A stretch of DNA of 64,000 bases. It comes from Planifilum fimeticola (lineage in GTDB: Bacteria; Bacillota; Bacilli; Thermoactinomycetales; DSM-44946). The DNA is taken from contig NZ_PVNE01000020.1 of the NCBI RefSeq assembly GCF_003001905.1, positions 1 to 64,000 of the forward strand, in the 5' to 3' direction. The notes beneath the pieces were generated by a model, which worked only from the letters and a program-made list of their open reading frames with translations, did no database searches and was not told where the DNA came from. A program made the translations under genes and the position numbers. Positions 16,644-25,196 of the stretch are shown piece after piece; position 1 is the first letter of the stretch; every line of letters starts with the position of its first letter.

Positions 16644-18323
16644 ATGAGCCCGCTAGTTGTCACAATTGGCGTACTTATTTTGTTTTTCCTGGGGTACCGG
16701 TTTTATTCGAAATATCTCTCCGAAAAGGTATTCCGGCTGGATCCAAATTTTCGCACCCCTGCCCACGAATTTAACGACGGGGTGGATTATGTCCCCACCA
16801 ACAAGTTCGTGCTGTGGGGACACCACTACAGTTCGGTGGCGGGTGCTGCGCCGATCGTCGGACCGGCCATCGCGATGATCTGGGGTTGGGGGCCGGCCCT
16901 TTTGTGGGTGGCCCTGGGGACGATCTTTTTTGCGGGGATGCACGATTTCGGAACCCTTTGGGCTTCGGTGCGCAACCGGGGAGAGTCGATCGGTTCGATC
17001 ACTCGCAATGTGATCGGCGAACGCGCCAAAAATCTGTTTCTTCTGATCATTTTCTTTTTGTTGGTTCTGGTCAATGCGGTCTTTGCGGTGACCATCGCCA
17101 ATCTGTTCACCGCCTTCCCTGCCAGCGTGCTGCCGTACTGGTTGCAGGTGCCCGTGGCCATCGCGGTCGGGGTCCTGGTGTACAAGCGGGGAGCGGGGCT
17201 TTTCTGGCCGTCTATCATCGCCCTTGTCCTCCTGTTCGCCTTTATCTTCGTCGGGGAGGCTTTTCCGGTGGAGCTGCCGAAGGAGATCGGCGGTCTCTCT
17301 TCCACGGCCTGGTGGGTCCTGATCATGCTCCTTTACGGGGCCATCGCCTCCCGCTTGCCGGTCTGGCTGCTGTTGCAACCCCGGGATTATATCAACTCCC
17401 ACATGCTGTTTTTGGGATTGATCGTGATTTATCTCGGACTGTTCGCCGGCAATCCGGAGTTCATCGCTCCCGCGTTCCGGGAGGCGCCGGCGGATGCCCC
17501 GCCGCTTTTGCCGCTCTTGTTCGTCACGGTTGCTTGCGGGGCCATTTCCGGTTTCCACGGATTGGTCGGTTCCGGAACCAGCTCCAAGCAGATCGATAAG
17601 GAAACGGATGCCCGCTTTGTCGGATATTTCGGAGCGATGGGCGAAGGAATGCTGGCCCTTGCCGCCATCATGGCCACTGCGGCGGGCTTCGCTTCCCTGG
17701 ATGCCTGGAGTGAGCATTATGCCAGCTGGAAGTCGGCCAGTGCGGGCGGAACGGCCGCCTTTGTGACGGGGGCCGGCAACTTCCTGTCCAATCTGGGGAT
17801 TCCCGAAGCGATCGGGACGACCTTTATCTCCATCATGGTCATCGCCTTTGCCGCGACGACACTGGACACCTCGATGCGGCTGCAGCGGTTCATCCTGTCC
17901 GAGATCGGGGAACAATACAAGATCAAATCCCTGCAAAACATCAATGTTAGCACCGTCGTCACGCTGATCACCTGCGCCGCTCTGGCCTTCCTGGCGGATC
18001 CCTCCAACCCGGGAGCCGGAGGGATGATCCTGTGGCCCCTGTTCGGGACGACCAACCAGTTGACGGCCGGCTTGTCCCTGTTGGTGCTGACGCTGATTCT
18101 GTGGCGGTGGGGGCGCAATTACCTGGTTTCGCTGATTCCCTTGATCTTTATCGTCGCCATGACCATGTCCAGCATGGTGCTCAGCATTATTGATTTCATC
18201 AATCAAGGGAACACTTTGCTGGTGGTGATCGGAACGATCATCCTCGCCCTGAATGCTTGGCTGATATTGGAGGGGCTGTTGGCGGTGAACCGCCTGAGAC
18301 AAGAGAACCGGATTTCGGCATGA
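16644..18323 (+). CDS. cstA: Carbon starvation protein CstA family transporter
   Basis: The 559-residue membrane protein has about 15 hydrophobic helices and CstA landmarks: GYRFYSKYLSEKVF, TNKFVLWGHHYSSVAGAAPIVGP near residue 53, GMHDFGTLWASVRNRG, and FHGLVGSGTSSKQIDKE near residue 305. The family takes up pyruvate or peptides during carbon starvation. It is followed within 20 bases by a small protein with a double-cysteine end and then an ArsA-like ATPase, likely one operon. Which substrate this copy carries is unknown. Confidence 0.92.
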   Translation: MSPLVVTIGVLILFFLGYRFYSKYLSEKVFRLDPNFRTPAHEFNDGVDYVPTNKFVLWGHHYSSVAGAAPIVGPAIAMIWGWGPALLWVALGTIFFAGMHDFGTLWASVRNRGESIGSITRNVIGERAKNLFLLIIFFLLVLVNAVFAVTIANLFTAFPASVLPYWLQVPVAIAVGVLVYKRGAGLFWPSIIALVLLFAFIFVGEAFPVELPKEIGGLSSTAWWVLIMLLYGAIASRLPVWLLLQPRDYINSHMLFLGLIVIYLGLFAGNPEFIAPAFREAPADAPPLLPLLFVTVACGAISGFHGLVGSGTSSKQIDKETDARFVGYFGAMGEGMLALAAIMATAAGFASLDAWSEHYASWKSASAGGTAAFVTGAGNFLSNLGIPEAIGTTFISIMVIAFAATTLDTSMRLQRFILSEIGEQYKIKSLQNINVSTVVTLITCAALAFLADPSNPGAGGMILWPLFGTTNQLTAGLSLLVLTLILWRWGRNYLVSLIPLIFIVAMTMSSMVLSIIDFINQGNTLLVVIGTIILALNAWLILEGLLAVNRLRQENRISA

Positions 18324-18342
18324 ACCGAGGAGGGATATCCCG

Positions 18343-18624
18343 TTGAGTCAAGCGTTCTTTTCGAAGTGGCGTAAGCATCTGAAACAGATCAAGAACTTTT
18401 ATGAAGAAATGTATTTTGTCCCGTACCGTCGGACGATGAAACGGGAGATCCGTGACGAAGAAGATGTCTTCAAGCTGTTGGCGTTTTCCGAGATGCTGGG
18501 GATTCCCAATCCGGTGTCCTACTACACCTTGGAGTTGATCCCCTTCATGTTGGAGGATTTCCACGAGTGGCATCGGCGCATGGGAATGGAGAAATCGCCT
18601 CTGGATGGTTTTCGGTGCTGTTAG
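18343..18624 (+). CDS. Small CstA-associated protein ending in Cys-Cys
   Basis: The 93-residue protein is charged and helical, with SKWRKHLKQIKNFYEEMYFVPYRRTMK at the start and a DGFRCC carboxy end. It resembles the family called cory-CC-star, named for its double-cysteine terminus, recalled from databases and not checked here. The start is TTG at 18343 behind GAGGAGGG. The 20-base gap after cstA and the ATPase gene 45 bases downstream suggest a shared function. The paired terminal cysteines could bind metal or be a handover tail. Confidence 0.75.
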   Translation: MSQAFFSKWRKHLKQIKNFYEEMYFVPYRRTMKREIRDEEDVFKLLAFSEMLGIPNPVSYYTLELIPFMLEDFHEWHRRMGMEKSPLDGFRCC

Positions 18625-18669
18625 GTTCCCCATCTCAGGGGTTGGAAAAGGCAGAAGGAGTCGTCGGAT

Positions 18670-19638
18670 GTGAAGGGACACACAGGTGAGCGAATCGCCT
18701 TTTTCGGCGGAAAGGGCGGAGTGGGGAAAACAACCTGCTCCGTCGCCTATGCTTTATCCTTGGCGGAAAAGGGGCAACGGACGCTGCTTGTTTCGACGGA
18801 TCCCGCGCATTCCTTGGGCGATTTGCTGAATGTGCGGATCGGGGATGATAGCTTGAAGGTGAGTGATTTCCTCTATGTGCGGGAGATCGACCCGAAGCGG
18901 GCTTCCCGTCGTTACCTGGAGGAAGTAAAGGAAAATATGCGGGAATTGGCTGCGCCCAGATTGTGGAAGGAAGTGGAGCGGCAGATGGATTTTGCCGCCG
19001 CTTCCCCTGGTGCGGATGAAGCGGCCCTCTTCGATGAGATGGTGTCGGTGATCCTCGAGGCGGAAGGCGCTTACGACCGGATCGTCTTTGACACCGCTCC
19101 GACCGGTCACACCCTGCGACTGCTTTCTTTGCCGGAACTGATGGGGGTATGGATCGAGGGGATGCTTGCCCGCCGCAGAAAAACCCGTGAATTGCAACGG
19201 ATGCTCCACAATGCTTCGGGCCTGGCAGATGACGACCAACCGGAAGATCGGGTGTACGCGTTGCTCCAGAGGCGGAAGAACCGGTTTGCCTCCGCCCGGG
19301 AGCGGCTTCTCGACCCGTCGTACACCACCTTTTATTTTGTGGTCAACCCCGAAAGGCTGTCCATACTGGAAGCGTTTAATGCCCGAAAGATGCTGAACAA
19401 GTATGGGATTCCCGTCGGGGGTGTCGTGGTCAACCGGGTGATTCCCGAACAGGCGGACGGTGCCTTTCTGGCGCAGCGACGAAAGCAGGAAAAACTCCAT
19501 TTGAAGGAGGTGGAGGAGCGATTCGGCGACCTTCCCCTCCTGTATGTCCCGCTGGAACCCGAGGATATTCAGGGAATCGCAGGGGTCCGTACAATCTCCG
19601 AACGCTTCCGACGGGAAAGTTTCGGGGGGATCCAATAA
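18670..19638 (+). CDS. ArsA/Get3-family ATPase
   Basis: The 322-residue single-domain ATPase has the deviant Walker A GGKGGVGKTTCSVAYALS near residue 13, the STDPAHSLGD switch, and IVFDTAPTGHTLRLL near residue 136. The family includes arsenite pump ATPases and Get3-type membrane-protein targeting factors. No arsB, arsR or arsC lies nearby, so arsenic export is unlikely. The GTG at 18670 is chosen. Its place behind cstA and the CC-tail protein suggests a role in insertion, assembly or control of CstA (inference). Confidence 0.85.
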   Translation: MKGHTGERIAFFGGKGGVGKTTCSVAYALSLAEKGQRTLLVSTDPAHSLGDLLNVRIGDDSLKVSDFLYVREIDPKRASRRYLEEVKENMRELAAPRLWKEVERQMDFAAASPGADEAALFDEMVSVILEAEGAYDRIVFDTAPTGHTLRLLSLPELMGVWIEGMLARRRKTRELQRMLHNASGLADDDQPEDRVYALLQRRKNRFASARERLLDPSYTTFYFVVNPERLSILEAFNARKMLNKYGIPVGGVVVNRVIPEQADGAFLAQRRKQEKLHLKEVEERFGDLPLLYVPLEPEDIQGIAGVRTISERFRRESFGGIQ

Positions 19639-19673
19639 AACTATCCAGTATGCTGTCCGTTTTTTCATGCAGC

Positions 19674-19706
19674 GGCCCCGCCTTCAGACAGGCGGGGCCT
19701 TTTTTC
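19674..19706 (+). terminator. Terminator of the cstA operon
   Basis: GGCCCCGCC (19674-19682) pairs with GGCGGGGCC (19691-19699), followed by TTTTTT. Confidence 0.92.
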
Positions 19707-19724
19707 TCACCATGACGGAGGAGG

Positions 19725-20075
19725 CTATTTTCCCGAATCGATGACGATGTGAACGGGATTCCTCGGTGCGGAGGCGGAAATCCTCCTGCGGGCTTCTCGC
19801 CGGATCGCATCGTACTGGTCGGGAGGAACATCCGGATTCGGCGTGATCTTCACGATCAGCCGACGGCCCGTGTAGTACACCTCCGCTTCCTTCACCCCCG
19901 GCGTTTGGAGGGCTGCCCGCGTGATGTAGTCCTTCTGATAGGAGACGTAACTGTAGGATCGGCTGTCGTTTGCAAGGCCTTCCCGATTTTCAGGCCGTTC
20001 GGTCAGCTGGCAGGCGGTGTTCAACATCAGAGACAAGAGGGAAAAGGCGACGAACACTCCTCTGCGAAAGGACAA
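19725..20075 (-). CDS. YhcN/YlaJ family sporulation lipoprotein
   Basis: The chosen TTG at 20075 lies eight bases behind GGGAGGTGAAGAC and gives a 116-residue protein. It has a signal segment (FVAFSLLSLMLNTAC, Cys22) and a YhcN/YlaJ domain: YITRAALQTPGVKEAEVYYTGRRL, then IRREARRRI. The residue at -3 of the lipobox is Asn, which is unusual, so lipid attachment is probable but not certain. Relatives are made late in the forespore and affect spore germination or outgrowth. It is a single gene. Confidence 0.8.
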   Translation of the reverse strand: MSFRRGVFVAFSLLSLMLNTACQLTERPENREGLANDSRSYSYVSYQKDYITRAALQTPGVKEAEVYYTGRRLIVKITPNPDVPPDQYDAIRREARRRISASAPRNPVHIVIDSGK

Positions 20076-20444
20076 GTCTTCACCTCCCGTCCGTTTGCTG
20101 CGGCATCCTTCCCCGATGAGACCCGCTTTTCTTGGCGCAGGGGGTAAATCTTTTTTATATGTTGACGTGATCGGCGGCTTTCTATACGGTGAAGCCGGGA
20201 CGAGCACCGGTTTCCTGACCCGACGGAATTGCAACCGTCCGTGCGTTTGTGTAGCATAGTTATACTGAAAATGGGGCAATGAGATTGTTTATCACCCTGT
20301 ATGCCTCCCTGAAATTATGTTACATTGGTAGAAGAATATTTTTTCGCATTATGGCGACAAAGGGGAAGGACTTATTTCATTTTTTGTACTTCGTTGCCGC
20401 TTCTCCGCCGCTGCAAAAACGTTTAGTGGGAAGGAAGTGCATCG
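20076..20444. other. Divergent intergenic region
   Basis: This AT-richer stretch lies between the lipoprotein gene and the pseudokinase gene and must hold promoters for both. I found no convincing -35/-10 pair, no hairpin and no extra gene. Confidence 0.4.
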
Positions 20445-21752
20445 ATGCAGTCAGATAACCGAGCCGCGGGGCGGTACTATGAACGATTTCAGGTTGTAGA
20501 TACCATTCATTTTTTTAACAGAAAATTGATTCTTGCCAGGGATCCGAACGGGGATCAGGTCTTACTCCAGGAGATCGAGATGAATCGGTTCGTTCCTCCG
20601 GGAATCCGGGAGGTGCTGCGCAATTTTGACCACCCCCACGTGGCACCCATCCATGATGTCATCGAAGAAAATCGTCGGATCATATTGGTCCATCCGCCCA
20701 TGATCGGGGAGCCGCTCTCCATGCTTGTCGATCCGGAGCACCCGATGCCCCCAATCCAAGCGCTTCGCATTTTTCGCAGGCTGCTGAGGACGATGGTCGA
20801 TTTGTACAATCTTCCCCTTCCGATGACTACCACGTTGGATCCGAGAAACGTGATCATGAACGAGGACCATCCGCATGTGCTCTTTCTCAACTTCAAGAAG
20901 TTGTCGCCTCCCCGTTTTCATGAAAAATGGAGGGAATTGCTTTATTTTTTGCTGACCGGAGAGGAACCGGATGGGGATGTGCGCCAGTCGATCGAGGATC
21001 AAAAAAATATCCCTCCGGAATTGAGGCGGCTGATCGCCGCTTGCTTCGATCCCGCCAACACCCTTCAAGATGTGTTGGCTCTCGCGGAATCCACCCGCAT
21101 TCAGCTGCCGGAGAAGAAAAACCCCTTGAAAAAGTGGATGTATCCGGTAGCGGTATCGGTTCTGGTGGTATTCGGCATTCTCCTGGGAATCCAGCTTACA
21201 TCAAACACGGCGATGTCCGAACCGTTGAACCTGGATGCCCACCCCCGTCAACTGGAAACCGTTTCTCAATTCCGGTTGGATGATTCAGACCAGGTGTACT
21301 CCCTCAGCCTGCGGAAAGGGGAACCGGTACGAATCCGGGCGGAGCTGACCCGGGGGGAAAATCGTTCCTTTACCCTTGCTCTGGTGTCGGAAGAGCCGCT
21401 CCGGGGATACGGGATATACATAGACGAGCAGGGGAAGGTTTTGTTTTTGGAAAAAGTGGATGGTGAAGAACCCATCCTGAATGATCAGGATCCGACAACT
21501 CCTCCCGTCGAACCCGGCAAACGATATATCCTTGAAATAGTGTATTTTCCGGATGAACCCCTCTATGTCACGGTCATGGAGAACAGCGGGAGAAACAAGC
21601 GGGGAGTCGTCGGTCCGATTCCGGTCGAAAAGCCCTCCTGGGTGCAATTTCAGGGGGGAGAGGGAACCGTGTTGCACCGGCTGAGGGCGATTCGGTTGGA
21701 CGATACGGGTCAGACGGACAATCGGGATGGGATTGCAAGCAATCTTTCCTGA
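20445..21752 (+). CDS. Membrane pseudokinase-like protein with extracytoplasmic domain
   Basis: The 435-residue protein starts with a protein-kinase-like fold (about 10-215): HPHVAPIHDVIEENRRIILV aligns with the beta4-beta5 region and LDPRNVIMNE with the catalytic loop. Key residues are lost: the beta3 lysine site is Gln42, HRD reads TTT (128-130), and DFG reads Asn149-Phe-Lys. One membrane helix (231-250) follows, then a 185-residue outer domain with beta-rich spacing and no known signature. This is a Ser/Thr-kinase-like sensor layout without apparent catalysis. It appears to be a single gene. The function is unknown. Confidence 0.75.
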   Translation: MQSDNRAAGRYYERFQVVDTIHFFNRKLILARDPNGDQVLLQEIEMNRFVPPGIREVLRNFDHPHVAPIHDVIEENRRIILVHPPMIGEPLSMLVDPEHPMPPIQALRIFRRLLRTMVDLYNLPLPMTTTLDPRNVIMNEDHPHVLFLNFKKLSPPRFHEKWRELLYFLLTGEEPDGDVRQSIEDQKNIPPELRRLIAACFDPANTLQDVLALAESTRIQLPEKKNPLKKWMYPVAVSVLVVFGILLGIQLTSNTAMSEPLNLDAHPRQLETVSQFRLDDSDQVYSLSLRKGEPVRIRAELTRGENRSFTLALVSEEPLRGYGIYIDEQGKVLFLEKVDGEEPILNDQDPTTPPVEPGKRYILEIVYFPDEPLYVTVMENSGRNKRGVVGPIPVEKPSWVQFQGGEGTVLHRLRAIRLDDTGQTDNRDGIASNLS

Positions 21753-21963
21753 AACCCTAAGAACGATAGGGTTGAGAATTCTCCCGGGCGCCCTTGCCCG
21801 GGAGATGTCGTTTTGGATCATCGGACGGACAAGTTTGTTTTTGGTAATGATTACCCTTTTTCTGAAGAAGGAGATTTGTCGAGTATTGTCGAATATGGTA
21901 TTTCGTATGTAGAAAAAAACAAAATATTAATATCACTTATGTGGAGTGGAGGAGAGGTGTTTT

Positions 21964-23445
21964 ATGGAACAGCGAGACCGTTGGGCTTCAAAAGCGGGTT
22001 TTATTCTCGCTGCGGTCGGTTCGGCGATCGGTCTGGGAAACATCTGGCGTTATCCGTACGTGGTATATGAAAACGGAGGCGGCGCCTTCCTGATTCCCTA
22101 TTTCATCGCCCTGCTGACCGCCGGAATTCCGATTTTGCTCCTGGAGTATGTGATCGGTCACAAATATAAGGCTTCTCCGCCTTTCGGATTTCGAAACATT
22201 CGCAGAGGAGCGGAATGGATCGGTTGGTGGCAGGTCATCGTGGCCTTTTTCGTCGTCACTTATTACATGGCGATTCTCGGGTGGGCGCTCAGCTACACCT
22301 ACTATTCCTTCGGAACCCAGTGGGGAGAGGACACGGAAGGGTTCTTCTTCAATCACTACCTCAGCATTTCCGGGGATTTCTGGGGATTTGGAGGCATTCA
22401 GTGGAAGGTTCTCATTCCCTTTGTCATCGTCTGGGCCGTCACCTACTGGATCATGCAGCGAGGCGTGAGCCGGGGGATTGAGATGGCCAACAAAATCCTG
22501 ATGCCCATTTTGATCGTCATGTTGATCATCGTGACGATTCGCGGAGTGACATTGCCCGGCGCGGCCGAAGGGTTGAATGTCCTGTTCACCCCGGATTTTG
22601 GAGCCTTGGCCGATCCGAAGGTGTGGGTGCAGGCATACGGTCATGTGTTCTTTTCTCTCAGCATCGCCTTTGCCATCATGATTACCTATTCCAGTTATCT
22701 GCCGGATAAGACGGACCTGACCAACTCCGGATTGATCGCAGGATTGGCCAACAGCGGCTTTGAATTCATGGCCGCCATCGGTGTTTTCGCCACTCTGGGC
22801 TTTTTGGCGTCCGCGCAGGGGGTTGCCGTTGACGAAGTGGCCACGGCGGGGGTCGGTTTGGCCTTTGTCGTCTTCCCTCAGGTGATCAATGCCTTCCCCT
22901 TCTGGAATTCCCTGTTCGGGGTGCTGTTCTTCGGTTCGCTCCTCTTTGCCGGATTTACGTCGGCCATTTCGATTTTGGAACCCGTCGTCGCCGGCGTTCG
23001 GGAGAAATTCCATCTGTCCCGCAAAAGCGCCGTCAACTGGGTATGCGGTTTTGCTTTCCTGGTCGGTCTGCTTTACACGACCAGCGGAGGTCTCCGTTAC
23101 CTCGACGTGGTGGACCATTTCACCAACCAGTACGGGATTGTCCTCGGCGGTTTGCTTGAAGTGATTCTGGTCGCTTGGATTGCCGGGAAATTGAATGAAT
23201 TCCGGGAGCACGCGAACCAGATTTCCTATGTGCGGCTCGGCGGCTGGTGGAACATCTGCCTTCGGTGGGTTACGCCGATTCTGCTCACTGTCATGTTGTT
23301 GATGACGCTGGCCGACGAGTTCAGCAAGCCCTATGAAGGTTATCCCTACAGCGGATTGCTCGCCTTCGGGTGGAGCGTGCTGGGTATCGTCCTGATCGGT
23401 GCCCTGTACTTCATGAGATTGCGGCCGGAAAGGGGGAATGCGTGA
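21964..23445 (+). CDS. Sodium-dependent amino acid transporter (NSS/SNF family)
   Basis: The 493-residue membrane protein has about 12 helices and the NSS signature AAVGSAIGLGNIWRYPYVVY, followed by ENGGGAFLIPY at the amino terminus, which forms the sodium and substrate sites. The ATG at 21964 follows GGAGGAGAGGTG; an in-frame ATG 18 bases earlier has no site. The stop overlaps the start of a tiny MetS-like gene (ATGA), so both are one unit. MetPS of Corynebacterium takes up methionine and alanine, so a neutral amino acid is likely. Confidence 0.92.
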   Translation: MEQRDRWASKAGFILAAVGSAIGLGNIWRYPYVVYENGGGAFLIPYFIALLTAGIPILLLEYVIGHKYKASPPFGFRNIRRGAEWIGWWQVIVAFFVVTYYMAILGWALSYTYYSFGTQWGEDTEGFFFNHYLSISGDFWGFGGIQWKVLIPFVIVWAVTYWIMQRGVSRGIEMANKILMPILIVMLIIVTIRGVTLPGAAEGLNVLFTPDFGALADPKVWVQAYGHVFFSLSIAFAIMITYSSYLPDKTDLTNSGLIAGLANSGFEFMAAIGVFATLGFLASAQGVAVDEVATAGVGLAFVVFPQVINAFPFWNSLFGVLFFGSLLFAGFTSAISILEPVVAGVREKFHLSRKSAVNWVCGFAFLVGLLYTTSGGLRYLDVVDHFTNQYGIVLGGLLEVILVAWIAGKLNEFREHANQISYVRLGGWWNICLRWVTPILLTVMLLMTLADEFSKPYEGYPYSGLLAFGWSVLGIVLIGALYFMRLRPERGNA

Positions 23446-23567
23446 TGAGCGTTTCCGCCTGGATCATGTTCTTGATCGGCGCCGTCGGTTTGTGGGGAGG
23501 GCTGGCCTATTTCCTGTGGTATCACATCAAGTCGGAGAAGCGATTCCAACAGGAAAGTCAGTCCTGA
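23445..23567 (+). CDS. MetS-type small subunit of the NSS transporter
   Basis: This 40-residue protein has one membrane helix (SAWIMFLIGAVGLWGGLAYF) and a short charged tail. It starts inside the stop codon of the transporter gene (ATGA), as MetS does with MetP in Corynebacterium, where the small subunit is needed for activity. It is easily missed because of its length. Confidence 0.85.
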   Translation: MSVSAWIMFLIGAVGLWGGLAYFLWYHIKSEKRFQQESQS

Positions 23568-23572
23568 TCGCG

Positions 23573-23603
23573 AAAAAAGCCCCCCTGGCTCGGGGGCTTT
23601 TTT
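23573..23603 (+). terminator. Terminator of the NSS transporter operon
   Basis: AGCCCCC (23578-23584) pairs with GGGGGCT (23592-23598), followed by TTTTTT. Confidence 0.88.
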
Positions 23604-23627
23604 CAATGTTGACGCCGATCCGATCCC

Positions 23628-23655
23628 GCAAAAAACCCCCGCCGGGCGGGGGTTA
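23628..23655 (-). terminator. Terminator facing the NSS operon
   Basis: On the minus strand AACCCCCGCC and GGCGGGGGTT form a GC-rich stem followed by TTTTTT. It ends the small gene that starts at 23898. Confidence 0.75.
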
Positions 23656-23898
23656 CGGGGAATCGGGTTCTTCCGACAAGATGATCTGTTTTCCCAGTTC
23701 GATGAGTCCCACGGCTTCAAAGACATTGACGCCGACCGTGTGAATGCAAGGGTTCCCCTCCTTGTCGATGGCGACCAGCACCATTCCCTCATAATCCTTC
23801 ATCTCTTCGGCGATGTGCTGCAGGGCTTCCTCCATCTGTTTCTTCATGTCTTCCTCGCGCCCTTGAATCACGTCGAAGATGTGTTTGACACCGCCCAT
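23653..23898 (-). CDS. Conserved-looking small protein of unknown function
   Basis: The 81-residue soluble protein has an amphipathic helix (about 12-36, EDMKKQMEEALQHIAEEMKD) and then a beta hairpin-like part (GMVLVAIDKEGNPCIHTVGVNVFEAVGL). I do not recognise a family. A strong ribosome site GGAGGAGGCC precedes the ATG and a terminator follows, so it is very probably real. It lies downstream of the transaminase on the same strand, but with a 53-base gap. Confidence 0.65.
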   Translation of the reverse strand: MGGVKHIFDVIQGREEDMKKQMEEALQHIAEEMKDYEGMVLVAIDKEGNPCIHTVGVNVFEAVGLIELGKQIILSEEPDSP

Positions 23899-23951
23899 GG
23901 TCGGCCTCCTCCATCCGTGACAGTTGTTTAGGCCCGATGATCTGGGTTTGA

Positions 23952-24821
23952 TCAGCGCCTTTCACCCATTATACCATCCATTTGCCCGCACTGATGGGCG
24001 ATTTGTCCGTCAAAGGCCTTCTGCAGGCGCCGGGTGACGGGGCCGGGAACGCCGTCTCCGATCTTCCTGTCATCCACGCGGATGACCGGACAAACTTCCA
24101 CCATCGTCCCCGTGATGAAGGCTTCGTCGGCGGCATACAGATCGTCGACGGAAAATGTCTCCTCCTTCACGGGAATTCCTTCATCCCCGGCGCATTTCAG
24201 AACGATGGACCGGGTGATGCCGTGGAGAATCAGGTTGTTGGCGGGGTGGGTGTACAGGGTGCCGTCCCTGACGATGAAGACATTGGAGGAGCTGCCTTCG
24301 GTGACGGTCCCGTCCCGGACCAGGATGGCCTCCTTGCACCCCTTTTCGACGGCTTCCTGTTTGGCCAGAACCGCCCCCAGCAGATTGAGGCTTTTGATGT
24401 CGCAGCGCAGCCAGCGGATATCCCTGTGGGTGCAGGTCCGGATCCCCTCCTTCAGCATGGCCTCCGGCCGGGGCACTTCCGTTGTGTAGGCGACGAGCAC
24501 GGGCTCTGTCTTTTCAGGAAATGCGTGATTGCGGGGAGCCCGGCCGCGGGTGACCTGAAGGTAGATGGTTCCCTCCACAAGGCGGTTGGCATCCACCAAT
24601 TGGTTGATCCGTTCGGCCAGAAGTCCAAAGTCCCAGGGAAGCGGCAGACGGATTTCCCGGGCGCTCTTTTCCAGACGGTTGAGATGCTCCGTGAGGTAAA
24701 AGGCCTTTCCGCCGTAAACGCGGATCACCTCGTATATACCGTCTCCGAACTGATATCCCCGATCCTCGATGTCCACGGATGCTTCGTTTCGCGGGATCAA
24801 TCGATCGTTCCACAAAATCAC
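23952..24821 (-). CDS. dat: D-amino-acid transaminase (class IV PLP enzyme)
   Basis: The 289-residue protein matches class IV aminotransferases of the Dat type: EDRGYQFGDGIYEVIRVYGG near the start, the PLP lysine in RCDIKSLNLLGAVLAKQ near residue 145, and GTVTEGSSSNVF. Dat makes D-glutamate or D-alanine for peptidoglycan and spore components. The start is taken as GTG at 24821, behind GAGGGGGAATC, because this matches the family's usual beginning; an ATG 75 bases upstream gives an unrelated extension. Branched-chain aminotransferase is less likely given the length and motifs. Confidence 0.85.
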   Translation of the reverse strand: MILWNDRLIPRNEASVDIEDRGYQFGDGIYEVIRVYGGKAFYLTEHLNRLEKSAREIRLPLPWDFGLLAERINQLVDANRLVEGTIYLQVTRGRAPRNHAFPEKTEPVLVAYTTEVPRPEAMLKEGIRTCTHRDIRWLRCDIKSLNLLGAVLAKQEAVEKGCKEAILVRDGTVTEGSSSNVFIVRDGTLYTHPANNLILHGITRSIVLKCAGDEGIPVKEETFSVDDLYAADEAFITGTMVEVCPVIRVDDRKIGDGVPGPVTRRLQKAFDGQIAHQCGQMDGIMGERR

Positions 24822-25129
24822 GGCTGATTCCCCCTCGTCGGCGGATGTTTTTTCATCACGCGGCCAGGCCGCAAGCCGGTCCAGACGGATGGGCACGCTT
24901 TAGGGATATGCCTTGTCAACGGCATCCTTTACCGTTTTCCGTCTTATTTGTAGTTTGCCTCAAGTTCCGCTTTATCGCAACATAGAAGAAAATCCGGAAA
25001 GGATCGATGGAAACGGGATGGAAACGATCCCCGGAGAAAATCAACCGGTGAATCGGTTCGATAATCCGTGGAAGAATCAGAGAGAGGCAGATAATGCGAC
25101 TCCTTGTCCCGAAACCGCAAATTCCGGAT
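24822..25129. other. Divergent intergenic region before nrdJ
   Basis: The right end leads into the nrdJ promoter and operator. In the remainder I see no gene, hairpin or clear dat promoter. Confidence 0.4.
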
Positions 25130-25157
25130 TTTACACAATATATTGTAGTGATATAAT
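25130..25157 (+). promoter_or_regulatory. Sigma-A promoter of nrdJ
   Basis: TTTACA (25130-25135) and a perfect TATAAT (25152-25157) are separated by 16 bases, about 40 bases before the TTG start. Confidence 0.8.
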
Positions 25158-25180
25158 TGCATTGTGCCTACATATTGAGA
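25133..25180 (+). promoter_or_regulatory. Tandem NrdR boxes overlapping the nrdJ promoter
   Basis: ACACAATATATTGTAG (25133-25148) matches the NrdR consensus acaCwAtATaTwGtgt at 14 of 16 positions and fills the -35/-10 spacer. A weaker copy, TGCCTACATATTGAGA (25165-25180), keeps the central CTAxATATTG core. The two starts are 32 bases apart, the three-turn spacing typical of NrdR operators. ATP/dATP-bound NrdR would repress transcription. nrdR is not in the window. Confidence 0.8.
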
Positions 25181-25196
25181 TCGAGGAGGAATCCCT

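Noticed and set aside
16653-18302. 549-codon open frame on the minus strand
   Set aside because: Mirror of cstA; very polar composition without domains.
18670-19638. Arsenite efflux ATPase reading of the ArsA-like gene
   Set aside because: No arsR, arsB, arsD or arsC nearby and the gene is tied to cstA instead.
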